Assembly (NCBI RefSeq): GCF_009760915.1
Contig: NZ_VIDQ01000053.1
Location: 1 to 53,231, forward strand
Direction: 5' to 3'
DNA: 53,231 bases
Origin: Azohydromonas aeria
Lineage (GTDB): Bacteria > Pseudomonadota > Gammaproteobacteria > Burkholderiales > Burkholderiaceae_C
The notes beneath the pieces were generated by a model, which saw only the letters and a list, made by a program, of their open reading frames with translations, had not been told where the DNA came from and did no database searches. Both the position numbers and the translations under genes were made by a program. This document shows, in pieces, positions 7,055 to 16,161 of the stretch (the stretch's first letter is position 1; the number at the start of each line of letters is the position of its first letter).

Positions 7055-8404
7055 ATGGTCCAGCTCGATACCGCCACGGCCGGCGCTACCGCCCGGCCGG
7101 GCATGCCGGGGCAGCGCTACACGGTCCCGCTGGCCGTGCTCACGTCGCTGTTCTTCATGTGGGGCTTCATCACCGCGCTCAACGACATCCTGATTCCGCA
7201 CCTGCGCGCCGTGTTCACGCTCAGCTACGTGCAGGCGATGCTGGTGCAGTTCTGCTTCTTCGCGGCCTACCTGGTGGTGTCGGTGCCGGCCGGGCACGTG
7301 GTGCGGCGCCTGGGCTACCAGCGCGGCATCGTGATCGGCCTGGTGACGGCGGGCCTGGGCTGCCTGCTGTTCCACCCCGCTGCCGGCCAGGCGTCGTACC
7401 CCTTCTTCCTCGGCGCGCTGTTCATCCTGGCCTCGGGCATCACGCTGCTGCAGGTGGCGGCCAATCCGTACGTCACGGTGCTGGGCGCGCCGGAGACCGC
7501 CTCGGCGCGGCTGAACCTGACGCAGGCCTTCAATTCGCTGGGCACGACGCTGGCGCCGTTCTTCGGCTCGGTGCTGATCCTGGCGGTGGCCGTGCGCCCA
7601 GCCGCGGAGGTGCAGCGCATGGACGCCGCGCAGCGCGCCGCCTACGCGGCGGAGCAGGCGTCCTCGGTGCAGCTGCCCTACCTGGGCCTGGCGGCGGTGC
7701 TGTTCGCGATCGCGGTGGTGATCGCGCTGTCGAAGCTGCCCGCGATCGAGGCGCCCGCTGAGCCGGCGGCGTCACGGGGCGCAGGCGCGGGCGCACGGCT
7801 GCAGCGCGACAGCGCCTGGCAGTACCGGCACCTGGTGCTGGGCGCGCTGGGCATCTTCCTGTACGTGGGCGCGGAAGTGTCGATCGGCAGCTTCCTGGTC
7901 AACTTCATGGCGCAGCCGGAAGTCGCCGGGCTGTCCGAGGAGGTGGCGGCGCGCTACCTGTCGCTGTACTGGGGCGGGGCGATGGTGGGGCGCTTCATCG
8001 GCGCCGCGCTGCTCAAGAAGGTGCGCCCCGGGCGGCTGCTCGCCTTCAACGCGCTGGTGGTGTCGCTGCTGCTGGTGGCGGCGATGCTGGTGGCCGGGCG
8101 CACGGCGATGTGGGCGCTGCTGGCCATCGGCCTGTTCAACTCCATCATGTTCCCGACCATCTTCAGCCTGGCCATCGAGGGGCTGGGTCGCCACACCGGC
8201 GAGGGCTCGGGCATCGTGTGCATGGCCATCGTCGGCGGCGCCATCGTGCCGGTCGTGATGGGCTTCTTCGCCGACCGGCTCGGCCTGCTGCCCGCCTTCT
8301 TCGTGCCGGTGCTGTGCTACCTCTACATCGCCTGGTACGGCGTGAAGGGCCATGCGGCGGACGCCGCCGCGGCGGCATCGGCGCCGGCACGGCGTTGGGA
8401 TTGA
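7055..8404 (+). CDS. gluP: Glucose/galactose (FucP/GluP-family) MFS transporter
   Basis: Inner-membrane major facilitator of the FucP/GluP branch, which imports hexoses such as glucose, galactose or fucose with protons or sodium. The 449-residue protein has about 12 hydrophobic segments. The family signature is in the first helix (SLFFMWGFITALNDILIPHL) and further along (LQVAANPYVTVLG). The loop between helices 6 and 7 is charged and Ala-rich. GGAG eight bases upstream supports ATG 7055. Substrate cannot be fixed by reading; the symbol is a family-level assignment. It lies upstream of the LOG gene in the same direction with an 80-base gap. Confidence 0.8.
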   Translation: MVQLDTATAGATARPGMPGQRYTVPLAVLTSLFFMWGFITALNDILIPHLRAVFTLSYVQAMLVQFCFFAAYLVVSVPAGHVVRRLGYQRGIVIGLVTAGLGCLLFHPAAGQASYPFFLGALFILASGITLLQVAANPYVTVLGAPETASARLNLTQAFNSLGTTLAPFFGSVLILAVAVRPAAEVQRMDAAQRAAYAAEQASSVQLPYLGLAAVLFAIAVVIALSKLPAIEAPAEPAASRGAGAGARLQRDSAWQYRHLVLGALGIFLYVGAEVSIGSFLVNFMAQPEVAGLSEEVAARYLSLYWGGAMVGRFIGAALLKKVRPGRLLAFNALVVSLLLVAAMLVAGRTAMWALLAIGLFNSIMFPTIFSLAIEGLGRHTGEGSGIVCMAIVGGAIVPVVMGFFADRLGLLPAFFVPVLCYLYIAWYGVKGHAADAAAAASAPARRWD

Positions 8405-8483
8405 CTTGGGGCGCAGGCCCCGGCGCGGGCGTCGCTCAGAATGGGCCTGTCATCCTGAATCACGACAACGAGGAGAAGGGCCC

Positions 8484-9065
8484 ATGAGAAGCGTGGCCGT
8501 GTTCTGCGGCTCGAACTTCGGCGCGTCGCCGGCCTATGCCGAAGGGGCCGCGGCGCTGGGCCGCGAGATCGCCGCGCGCGGGCTGCGGCTGGTCTACGGC
8601 GGCACGAACAAGGGGCTGATGGGCGTGGTGGCCGACGCGGTGCTGGACGCCGGCGGCAGCGTGGTGGGCGTCATCAACCAGCGGCTGCATGCGCGCGGGC
8701 ACCTGCACCCGCGGCTGGGCCTGCACGAGGTGGTGGCCAGCATGGGCGAGCGCAAGCGCCGCATGGCCGAGCTGGCCGACGCCTTCGTCGCGCTGCCCGG
8801 CGGCCTGGGCACGCTGGAGGAGCTGTTCGAGGCCGCCACGCTGACGCAGCTGGGCGAGCACGCCAAGGCCTGCGGCGCGCTCAACCTGCGCGGCTACTAC
8901 GAGCCGCTGCGCGCGCTGCTGGGCCACGCCGCCGCGGAAGGCTTCATGCGCGCGGAGCACCGCGACATGCTGGTCATCGAATCCGACCCGGCCCGGCTGC
9001 TGGACGCGCTGGCGGCCTGGACCGCGCCGACGGTGGACAAGTGGATCGGCCAGCCCGGCGCCTGA
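8484..9065 (+). CDS. LOG-family nucleotide 5'-monophosphate phosphoribohydrolase
   Basis: Cytosolic enzyme of the LOG (TIGR00730) family, which cleaves the ribose 5-phosphate from nucleoside monophosphates and in plants and some bacteria releases active cytokinins. The 193-residue protein has the usual length. The two signatures are visible: SMGERKRRM and the nucleotide-binding LPGGLGTLEELFE. The N-terminus VFCGSNFGASPAYAE is typical. AGGAGAAGG just upstream of ATG 8484 is a strong ribosome binding site. Its last 25 bases overlap the start of the sensor kinase gene, suggesting coupled translation. True substrate (cytokinin riboside phosphate or AMP) is unknown. Confidence 0.88.
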   Translation: MRSVAVFCGSNFGASPAYAEGAAALGREIAARGLRLVYGGTNKGLMGVVADAVLDAGGSVVGVINQRLHARGHLHPRLGLHEVVASMGERKRRMAELADAFVALPGGLGTLEELFEAATLTQLGEHAKACGALNLRGYYEPLRALLGHAAAEGFMRAEHRDMLVIESDPARLLDALAAWTAPTVDKWIGQPGA

Positions 9066-12000
9066 AGCCGCTGCCGCGCAAGGCGCCGCGCGGCCGTGCC
9101 GGCACGGGCCGCCTGCAGTCCTGCGCGGCGCGGCGCGAGCCCGTGTCCGGTGCGGCGCAGCGGCGCCAGCACGAGCTGCTGCGCCACGCGCCGGGCTTCG
9201 TCGCGGTGCTGCGCGGGCCGCGCCACGTGCTGGAGTTCGCCAACGAGTCGCTGCTGCAGCTGTTCCTGCGCGACGAGCGCATCGTCGGCATGACGCTGCG
9301 CGAGGCCTTTCCCGAGCTGCAGGGGCAGGGCTGGTTCGAGCTGCTCGACGCGGTGTACCGCCAGGGCGAGCGCCGTATCGCACGCGGCATGCCGCTGGCG
9401 CTGAGCGCCGCGCCGGGCGCCCCGGTGCTGGAGCTGCGGCTGGACCTGGCCTGCGAGCCGATCCGCGACGCCGCCGGCGCCGTGACGGGCGTCTTCTGCA
9501 CCGGGCAGGACGTCACCGAGATCCTGGCCGCGCAGCAGGTGCTGGTGCATGCCGAGGAGCAGCTGCGCCTGGCCACCGACGCGGCCGAGGTCGGCTTCTG
9601 GGACGTGGACCCGGACAGCGGCGTGGTGCAGTGGCCCGCGCGCGTGAAGGCCATGTTCGGGCTGGCCGAGGACGCGCCGGTGACGATGGACGATTTCTTC
9701 GCCGGGCTGCACCCGGACGACCGCGAGCGCGTGCGCGACGCCTTCGCCGCGGCCTGCGACCCGGCCCGGCGCGCGCCCTACGACGTCGAGTACCGCACCA
9801 TCGGGCGCCTGGATGGCGTGCTGCGCTGGGTGGCGGCCAAGGGCCGCGCCCTGTTCTCGGCCGACGGGCGCTGCACGCGGGTGCTGGGCACCGCGCTGGA
9901 CATCACGGCGCGCAAGGCGGCACAGGAAGCGCTGCGCCGCATGGACGAGCGCTCGGCGCTGCTGCAGGCCATCAGCGACGTCTCGCCCGACGCCATCTTC
10001 GCCAAGGACCGCGCAGGCCGCCTGCTCTTCGCCAATCCCGCCACGCTGGCGCTGGTGGGCAAGCCGGCGGACCGCGTCATCGGCCATACCGACGCCGAGT
10101 TCCTCGACGACGCGGCCGCGGCGCGGCTGGTCATGGACAACGACCGGCATGTCATGGAGGGCGCCCGGGCGCAGGAGATCGAGGAGCCGCTGCCGCATCC
10201 CGACGGCTCCCTGCGCGTGTGGCTGTCGCGCAAGATGCCGCTGCGCGACGCCGCCGGCGCGGTGGTGGGGCTGCTGGGCGTGTCACGCGACATCACCGAA
10301 CGCAAGCGCCTGGAGCGCGAGCTGCAGGACTCCAAGGACGCGCTGCAGCGCATCCTCGACAGCATCACCGACGGCCTGGCCGTGCTCGACGCGCAGTGGC
10401 GCTACACCTACTTCAACCAGCAGGGCGCACGCATGCTGGGGCTGCGCAGCGAGGACCTGATCGGCCGCTGCCTGTGGGAGCTGTTCCCCCATGCCGAGGC
10501 CACGCTGTTCGGCCGCGAATACCGGCGCGCCATGGACACGGGCAAGCCGACGCATTTCGAGGAGTTCTATCCCGCGCCGCTGGAGCGCTGGCTCGAGTGC
10601 CACTGCTACCCGTCGGCCGACGGGCTGTCGGTGTTCTTCCGCGGCGTCACGGACCGGCACCGCGCCGAGGCCGCGCGCCAGGCCAGCGAGCAGCGGCTGC
10701 GCCGCGTCTTCGAGCTCAACCCGATCGGCCTGGTCACCGGCGACGCGACCGGTCGCATCCACGAGGCCAACGACGCCTTCCTGCGCCTGGTGGGCATGAC
10801 GCGCGAGGACCTGCGCCAGGGCCGCGTGCGCTGGGATGCGCTCACGCCGCCGGAGCACCTGGAAGCCGACTGGCGAGCGCTGGCCCAGGTGCGGCGCGAC
10901 GGCATCTCCGCCATCTACGAGAAGGAGTACCTGCGCCCCGGCGACGGCCGGCGCGTGCCGGTGATGCTGGCGACCTGCCTGTTCGACAGCGAGAGCCCGG
11001 GCGAGGACGCCGGCAGCGAGGCGCTGCTGGCCTTCGTCATCGACATCTCGGCGCGCAAGCAGGCGGAGGAGGCGCTGCGCCAGTCGGACCGGCGCAAGGA
11101 CGAGTTCCTGGCCACGCTGGCGCACGAGCTGCGCAACCCGCTGGCGCCGCTGCGCAACGCGGCGCAGCTGCTGGCCGCGCCGGCGCTGCGCGCCGACCAG
11201 CTGCGCTGGGTCCAGCGTCTGATCGAGCGCCAGGTCGGCCACATGGCGCGGCTGCTCGACGACCTGCTGGACCTGGCGCGCATCAGCCAGGGCAAGCTGC
11301 ACCTGAAGAAGGAGCGCGTCACGCTGGCCGCCATCGTCGAGCCGGCGGTGGAGGCGGTGCGCCCGCTGATCGAGGGCAAGCGCCACGCGCTCACGCTCGC
11401 GCTGGAGGCGGCGCAGCCCGAAGCGCTGGTGCTGGAGGCCGACGCGGTGCGGCTGGCGCAGGTGCTGTCCAACCTGCTGGCCAATGCCGCCAAGTACACC
11501 GACGCGGGCGGGCACCTCTTGCTGTCGGCGCGGCGCGAGGCGGATGCGCTGGTGCTGGAAGTCAGCGACGACGGCATCGGGCTGCCCGTGGAGGCGCGCT
11601 CGCGCATCTTCGAGATGTTCGGCCAGCTGGAGTCGGGCGCGGGGCGCAGCGAGGGCGGGCTGGGCATCGGGCTGGCGCTGGTGGCGGGCATCGTCGAGCT
11701 GCACGGCGGTCAGGTCGGCGTGGACAGCGCGGGCCCCGGCCAGGGCAGCCGCTTCACGGTGCGGCTGCCGCTGCAGGCGCTGCCCGACGCGCCGGCGCCG
11801 GCGCCGGCCGTGGCCCAGCCGCGCCCGGGCCTGCGCGTGCTGGTGGCCGACGACAACGAGGACGCGGCGCAGACGCTGGCGCTGCTGCTGTCGTTCCAGG
11901 GCTGCGAGACGCGCGTGGCGCTGTCGGGCGCGGCGGCGGTGGAGACGGCGCTGCGCTGGCCGCCCGACGCGGCGGTGCTCGACATCGGCATGCCCGGGCT

Positions 12001-12193
12001 CGACGGCCATGCCGTGGCGCAGGCGTTGCGCGCGCAACCGGACGGCGCACGGCTGCTGCTGGTGGCGCTCACCGGCTGGGGCCAGGACGCCGACCGCCGT
12101 AAGTCGGCCGCCGCCGGCTTCGACCACCACCTCACCAAGCCGGTGGACGTGCCGCGGCTGCTGGCGCTGCTGGCCGCGCTGCGCGGGGAATGA
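9041..12193 (+). CDS. Multi-PAS hybrid sensor histidine kinase with receiver domain
   Basis: A roughly 1050-residue hybrid kinase without clear transmembrane helices, so probably cytosolic. Order: several PAS/PAC repeats over about residues 40-680 (for example EVGFWDVDPDSG, DVSPDAIFAKDRAGRLLFAN, RVFELNPIGLVTGD), then HisKA with the phospho-acceptor His near 695 (LATLAHELRNPL), HATPase motifs (NLLANAAKYTD, DDGIGLP, GIGLALV), and a C-terminal receiver with phospho-acceptor Asp near 981 (VLDIGMPG). No output domain follows, so a separate partner is needed and none is adjacent. The start is uncertain: GTG 9041 overlaps the LOG gene by 25 bases, and GTG 9143 is an alternative. The gene converges on the copper radical oxidase gene with an 10-base gap and no terminator seen between them. 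Confidence 0.88.
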   Translation: MDRPARRLKPLPRKAPRGRAGTGRLQSCAARREPVSGAAQRRQHELLRHAPGFVAVLRGPRHVLEFANESLLQLFLRDERIVGMTLREAFPELQGQGWFELLDAVYRQGERRIARGMPLALSAAPGAPVLELRLDLACEPIRDAAGAVTGVFCTGQDVTEILAAQQVLVHAEEQLRLATDAAEVGFWDVDPDSGVVQWPARVKAMFGLAEDAPVTMDDFFAGLHPDDRERVRDAFAAACDPARRAPYDVEYRTIGRLDGVLRWVAAKGRALFSADGRCTRVLGTALDITARKAAQEALRRMDERSALLQAISDVSPDAIFAKDRAGRLLFANPATLALVGKPADRVIGHTDAEFLDDAAAARLVMDNDRHVMEGARAQEIEEPLPHPDGSLRVWLSRKMPLRDAAGAVVGLLGVSRDITERKRLERELQDSKDALQRILDSITDGLAVLDAQWRYTYFNQQGARMLGLRSEDLIGRCLWELFPHAEATLFGREYRRAMDTGKPTHFEEFYPAPLERWLECHCYPSADGLSVFFRGVTDRHRAEAARQASEQRLRRVFELNPIGLVTGDATGRIHEANDAFLRLVGMTREDLRQGRVRWDALTPPEHLEADWRALAQVRRDGISAIYEKEYLRPGDGRRVPVMLATCLFDSESPGEDAGSEALLAFVIDISARKQAEEALRQSDRRKDEFLATLAHELRNPLAPLRNAAQLLAAPALRADQLRWVQRLIERQVGHMARLLDDLLDLARISQGKLHLKKERVTLAAIVEPAVEAVRPLIEGKRHALTLALEAAQPEALVLEADAVRLAQVLSNLLANAAKYTDAGGHLLLSARREADALVLEVSDDGIGLPVEARSRIFEMFGQLESGAGRSEGGLGIGLALVAGIVELHGGQVGVDSAGPGQGSRFTVRLPLQALPDAPAPAPAVAQPRPGLRVLVADDNEDAAQTLALLLSFQGCETRVALSGAAAVETALRWPPDAAVLDIGMPGLDGHAVAQALRAQPDGARLLLVALTGWGQDADRRKSAAAGFDHHLTKPVDVPRLLALLAALRGE

Positions 12194-12203
12194 CGGCCGG
12201 TTC

Positions 12204-13811
12204 TCAGCCCGCCATCGCCGGGTTCGTCACCAGCAGCGTGTGTCCCATGGACGGCACGCCGTGGTCGTCGAAGACGAACACCAGCCAGTAGCCCGGGGGC
12301 AGCTGGTTGACGTCCGCGGGCAGCGTGGCGCGCAGCCCGGTGCCTTCCTGCCTGAAGTCCAGCGCCATGAAGCGCTGCTCGTGGTTGAAGCTGTGCGTGA
12401 CCGAGCCGCTGCGCACCAGCGTCAGCCGCGTGGCCTTCACGCCGGGCGCCACGTCCACGCGCAGCTCGGCGCCGGCGGCCAGTTGCGCCGGTGCGCGCGC
12501 CACGGCCGGGCGCGGCGCGAAGCGGCCCGAGCCGTCGCGCAGGAACAGGTAGGGTGGAAAGTACATCTCGCCGTTGAGCTGGCTCAGCGGCCCCGGCGCG
12601 CCGCCGCCGCCGGTGACCACGCTGCCGTCGGGCAGCAGCATCGAGGCCGAGTGGTAGAGCCGGGCCTGCGCGGCCTGGGCGGCTGGCGTCCACTGGCCCG
12701 TGTCGGGGTTCCAGATCTCGGAGCCGTAGTGCTCGTCGCCCAGCGCGTTGGGCGTGACGGAGCCGCCGTTGAGCCAGACCCGCCCGTCGGCCAGCACCGT
12801 GGCGTTGCCCCACTGGCGGTCCAGGCCGGGCGAGCCGGTGGGCTGCACCACCGGCTGCTCCCCGTTGATGTCGAGCACCACCGCGCGCCGCTGCTCGCCC
12901 AGCGCCAGGATGCGCCCGGGCGCGAACATCGCCGCGGGCAGCCGCTCGTTCGACGGCGGGGCCGTCACCGCCAGCTCGCGCAGCCGGCCCCGGCCGCGCG
13001 GATCGAGCCGGAAGAGGTGGCCGTCGTGCGCCAGGATGACCAGGTCCCCGGCCGGCGCCAGCCAGGCGCGCGGGTAGAAGAAGCTCTCGCGGCGGCTGCC
13101 GTAGGCGGCGTTGCTGGCGGCGTCCGTGAGCGTGCGCCAGCCGCTGCCCGGGGTGTAGACCTCGGGCGTGCTGGCGAAGGCGCGCTCCCAGAAGGTCCAG
13201 CGGCTGCCCGAGTTGCGGATGCGCCCGCCCAGCACCACGCGGTCGCCCGAAGGCAGCACCACCAGCGTCGGGTACCAGCGCTTGTAGGCCATGCCCTCGG
13301 CCTTGCGCAGCGCGTTGCTGCGCGGATCGAAGACGTTCATGTCGGCGTTGCCGTTGTTGAGCGGCTGGCCGCCGTACTCGTCGCCGCCCAGCAGCGCCAC
13401 CGTGCCGTCGGGCAGCAGCGACTGCGCGGCGCAGAAGAGGTCGGTGCCGGTCTGGTTGGGCAGCGTCAGGAAGGCCTCGCTGCCGCCGCCGGCCTTCGGG
13501 TCCCAGACCGTGTAGTGCAGGGCCGCGCCCTGGCGGCCCTTCACGTCGGTGCCGTAGGCCATCACCCGCTGGTCGGGCAACAGCACCATGTGGATCGGCA
13601 TCACCGGCCACGCGAAGGTGGGCCCGAACGCGCCCTCGACATGCGCGCGCGGCCCGCCCCGCGCCGGCGCCAGCGGCCCCAGGCTGCTCACCGCGCCTTG
13701 CGGCACGGCATGCGTTTCCTGCTGCTCGGTATTGCCGTGGCACCCTGCCAGTTGCGCTCCGAGCAACGTCAGCGCGCCGTAACCCAGGGCGCGGGCGAGC
13801 AGGTGTTTCAT
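12204..13811 (-). CDS. Galactose oxidase-like copper radical oxidase, lipoprotein
   Basis: A 535-residue predicted lipoprotein (lipobox LAGC, Cys24) of the galactose oxidase/glyoxal oxidase family: kelch-type propeller plus C-terminal early-set (DUF1929) domain. Compared by hand with galactose oxidase, C127 (DLFCAAQ) and Y180 (KRWYPT) match the Cys-Tyr cofactor pair, Y386-H387 (RLYHSASMLLPDG) the axial Tyr and His, and H473 (VTHSFNHEQR) the last copper ligand. The position of the stacking Trp290 appears to be Ile198, so the substrate may differ. Such enzymes oxidise primary alcohols to aldehydes and release H2O2. Start ATG 13811 gives the signal peptide directly. It is the last gene of the polysaccharide operon, 74 bases after the flippase, so an action on the exported glycan is inferred. 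Streptomyces GlxA, tied to a glycan synthesis locus, is the nearest concept. Confidence 0.85.
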   Translation of the reverse strand: MKHLLARALGYGALTLLGAQLAGCHGNTEQQETHAVPQGAVSSLGPLAPARGGPRAHVEGAFGPTFAWPVMPIHMVLLPDQRVMAYGTDVKGRQGAALHYTVWDPKAGGGSEAFLTLPNQTGTDLFCAAQSLLPDGTVALLGGDEYGGQPLNNGNADMNVFDPRSNALRKAEGMAYKRWYPTLVVLPSGDRVVLGGRIRNSGSRWTFWERAFASTPEVYTPGSGWRTLTDAASNAAYGSRRESFFYPRAWLAPAGDLVILAHDGHLFRLDPRGRGRLRELAVTAPPSNERLPAAMFAPGRILALGEQRRAVVLDINGEQPVVQPTGSPGLDRQWGNATVLADGRVWLNGGSVTPNALGDEHYGSEIWNPDTGQWTPAAQAAQARLYHSASMLLPDGSVVTGGGGAPGPLSQLNGEMYFPPYLFLRDGSGRFAPRPAVARAPAQLAAGAELRVDVAPGVKATRLTLVRSGSVTHSFNHEQRFMALDFRQEGTGLRATLPADVNQLPPGYWLVFVFDDHGVPSMGHTLLVTNPAMAG

Positions 13812-13885
13812 CGGTGGTGACTCTCGACGCTTGAGGATGGGCCCGGGAAACCGGCTCCCGAAAGGCGGGACTGCCGCGCTGCCGT

Positions 13886-15172
13886 TCATGGCCGGGCTCC
13901 GCGCGACATGGCGATGGCCGCGTGCAGGTAGATGCCGAAGGTGACCGCGCCCAGCACCAGATGCACGGCGGCCAGGATCTGCAGCATTGGCGCCGCACCG
14001 AGGGATTGCTGGTGGCCGATCAGCACGACCGCGGCCGTGGCCGCGGCGCGCACCACCGACAGGACGGAGTCCAGGCCCTGCCGCTCGCCGAGCTGCAGGA
14101 TGTGGGAAACCGCCGACAGGGCCGCCGTGGGCGCGATCACCCAGGCCATGGCCTGGATGAAGGGCACCGCCGCGGCCCAGGCCGCGCCGAACACCGGCGC
14201 CACCACCCAGGGCGCGGCGATCGTCACGGCCGCCGCCCAGGCCGCGGCCAGCGCCGCCTGGCCCGCCACGGCGCGCCGGAAGGCGGGCAGGATGCCGGCC
14301 CGGTCGCCGTTGAGCGACTGGCCCACCTGGCTGACGAACACCGGCACCAGAGACGTGCTCACCAGCAGCAGCGGCCGGCCCACCAGGCGCTCGGCCAGGA
14401 ACACGTAGCCGCCGACCACCGGGTCCCACCACACCGCCAGCACGAAGGGCAGTGACCAGCGCGTGGCGATGCCCAGCGACGCGGACCAGCTGCCCAGCAG
14501 CATGCAGCGCCTCTCCCGGCGGGCGATTCCGGCCAGCTGGCGCACGCCCGGCAGCGTCCGCTGCGTGCCGCGGCGCCACAGCTGCCGGGCCAGCTTGCCG
14601 ATGCCGGCGCCCTGGTTGAGCAGGAAACCCAGCAGCAGCCCCACCGGGCCGGCCCCTGCCAGGCCGAGCGCGATCTGCGCCCCCACGCCCGTGACGGCCT
14701 GGTTCAGCTTGGACACCGACAGCGCCTCGAACAGCTTGCGCCGGCTGACCTCCATGGCCAGGACCTCGTAGACCCCGCTGAAGGCCAGCCCCAGGGGCAC
14801 GAAGTACCACCAGGCGCCCAGGACCGACAGCCCGGCAGGCTGGCCCTGGCGCACGGCCCACCACGTCAGCGCGCCGAACAGCGTCGCCATCGCCACGATC
14901 ACCACCAGGCACAGGCACAGCCGGTCCACGGCTTCCCGCTCATCCGGTGCCCGGGCCACGGCCAGCTCCAGCCGCCCCGTGGTCATGGGCATGAAGACCA
15001 TGACGAGCGCGGCGACGGCGCCCATCACGCCGAACTCGGCAGGCGAGTACAGCCGCGTCAGCACCGGCGCCAGCAGCACGCTCAGGCTTTGCGCCAGGAC
15101 GTTGGCCACCAGCAGCAGCAGGGCGGGCCGCCGCTGGAAACGCATGCGCAACGAAGCTGCCAGCTCGCTCAT
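13886..15172 (-). CDS. Wzx-type polysaccharide flippase
   Basis: A 428-residue integral membrane protein of the polysaccharide transporter (MOP/PST) superfamily, expected to flip the undecaprenyl-linked repeat unit to the periplasm. It has about 12 hydrophobic segments; the N-terminus LLLVANVLAQSLSVLLAPVLTRLYSPAEFGVMG is the typical Wzx pattern with an early charged Arg and the LYSPAEFG loop. ATG 15172 follows the upstream glycosyltransferase gene by 32 bases. With the Wzy-like protein and EpsF/EpsG it indicates a Wzx/Wzy-dependent export route. Confidence 0.83.
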   Translation of the reverse strand: MSELAASLRMRFQRRPALLLLVANVLAQSLSVLLAPVLTRLYSPAEFGVMGAVAALVMVFMPMTTGRLELAVARAPDEREAVDRLCLCLVVIVAMATLFGALTWWAVRQGQPAGLSVLGAWWYFVPLGLAFSGVYEVLAMEVSRRKLFEALSVSKLNQAVTGVGAQIALGLAGAGPVGLLLGFLLNQGAGIGKLARQLWRRGTQRTLPGVRQLAGIARRERRCMLLGSWSASLGIATRWSLPFVLAVWWDPVVGGYVFLAERLVGRPLLLVSTSLVPVFVSQVGQSLNGDRAGILPAFRRAVAGQAALAAAWAAAVTIAAPWVVAPVFGAAWAAAVPFIQAMAWVIAPTAALSAVSHILQLGERQGLDSVLSVVRAAATAAVVLIGHQQSLGAAPMLQILAAVHLVLGAVTFGIYLHAAIAMSRGARP

Positions 15173-15204
15173 GGTGGTTGGCTCGATCCCGGGTTCAGTT
15201 CAGT

Positions 15205-16161
15205 TCAGGTCAGGCAGCCCGGCGGCGTGCGGCGCCGGGCGCGGCCCAGCCGCCGCTGCCCCCATTGCAGCGCCCGCGCGCCCAGCTCGCGCAGCACCCG
15301 GGCACGCTGGCGCGGCGTCAGGTGCCGCCACAGGAACCGCCACAGCGTCGCCCAGGCGCCCGACGCGCGGGCCGCCGCGAACAGCTCCTTGCCGACGTAG
15401 GCGGTGATCGCGCCGTCCGACAGCCGGGCGCGGTTGGCCAGCAGCCAGCGGGCGCAGAAGTCGAAGGTGCCGCCCTTGGCCGCGTTGCTGCCGCGCTGGT
15501 ACCACCAGGACAGGGGCTGGTCCAGGTGGTGGAAGGTCGCGCCGTGCTCGGCCAGGCGCATGCAGTGGTCGTAGTCCTGGTGGCGCGGCAGGGCCGGGTC
15601 CTGGAGCACGCGCTGGGCCAGCGGCCGCGGCAGCAGCAGCGAGCTCGACTGCGCCCCGCCGCCGAAGCTGAGCACGAACTCCGCGATGGGCTCGCCGCGG
15701 TACGGCCGCGAGGGCAGCGGGTGGGCGTCGAGGCGGTCCTCGGTGCAGCCGAGCACCGTCGAGAACAGCACGAAGTCGCCGCCCAGCCGCCGCTGCTCGA
15801 TGAAGCCGAAGTAGGCCGGCAGCTTGTCGGGGAACCATTCGTCGTCGTCGTCCAGGAACGCGACGTAGTCGCCCTGGGCGCTGAGCACGCCGCAATTGCG
15901 CGCGATGGCCCCGTTGCTGCGCTGGCCGCTGTCCATCAGGCGCAGCGGGAAATGGGCCACGTAGCGCTCCACCAGGGCGGTGGCCATCGCGACGTAGGGC
16001 GCCGGGCTGTTGCTGAACACCACGATGGCCTCGCGGATGAAGCCGGCGCCCGGGATCAGCGAGTCCAGGGCCCGCTGCAGCGTGTCGCGCCCGTCCCTGG
16101 ACGGGATGACGACGCTGACGCTGCGCGGCGCCGGCGCGCACGGTTCGAGAGGTGTGCTCAT
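15205..16161 (-). CDS. Family 2 glycosyltransferase
   Basis: A 318-residue GT-A-fold glycosyltransferase with inverting-type architecture. The N-terminal SVSVVIPSRDGRDTLQRALDSL is the GT2 nucleotide-binding strand and loop, and YVAFLDDDDEWFPDKL carries the metal-binding DXD region. HQDYDHCMRLAEHG is the usual acceptor-side ED-like motif region. A basic Arg-rich C-terminus (about 280-318) may attach it to the membrane. The start overlaps the upstream gene stop by 4 bases (ATGA). Sugar donor unknown. Confidence 0.85.
   Translation of the reverse strand: MSTPLEPCAPAPRSVSVVIPSRDGRDTLQRALDSLIPGAGFIREAIVVFSNSPAPYVAMATALVERYVAHFPLRLMDSGQRSNGAIARNCGVLSAQGDYVAFLDDDDEWFPDKLPAYFGFIEQRRLGGDFVLFSTVLGCTEDRLDAHPLPSRPYRGEPIAEFVLSFGGGAQSSSLLLPRPLAQRVLQDPALPRHQDYDHCMRLAEHGATFHHLDQPLSWWYQRGSNAAKGGTFDFCARWLLANRARLSDGAITAYVGKELFAAARASGAWATLWRFLWRHLTPRQRARVLRELGARALQWGQRRLGRARRRTPPGCLT

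Noticed and set aside
10283..12130. 615-residue minus-strand open frame over the sensor kinase
   Set aside because: Gln/Arg/Ala-rich with no domain pattern; the plus strand shows PAS, HisKA, HATPase and receiver motifs.
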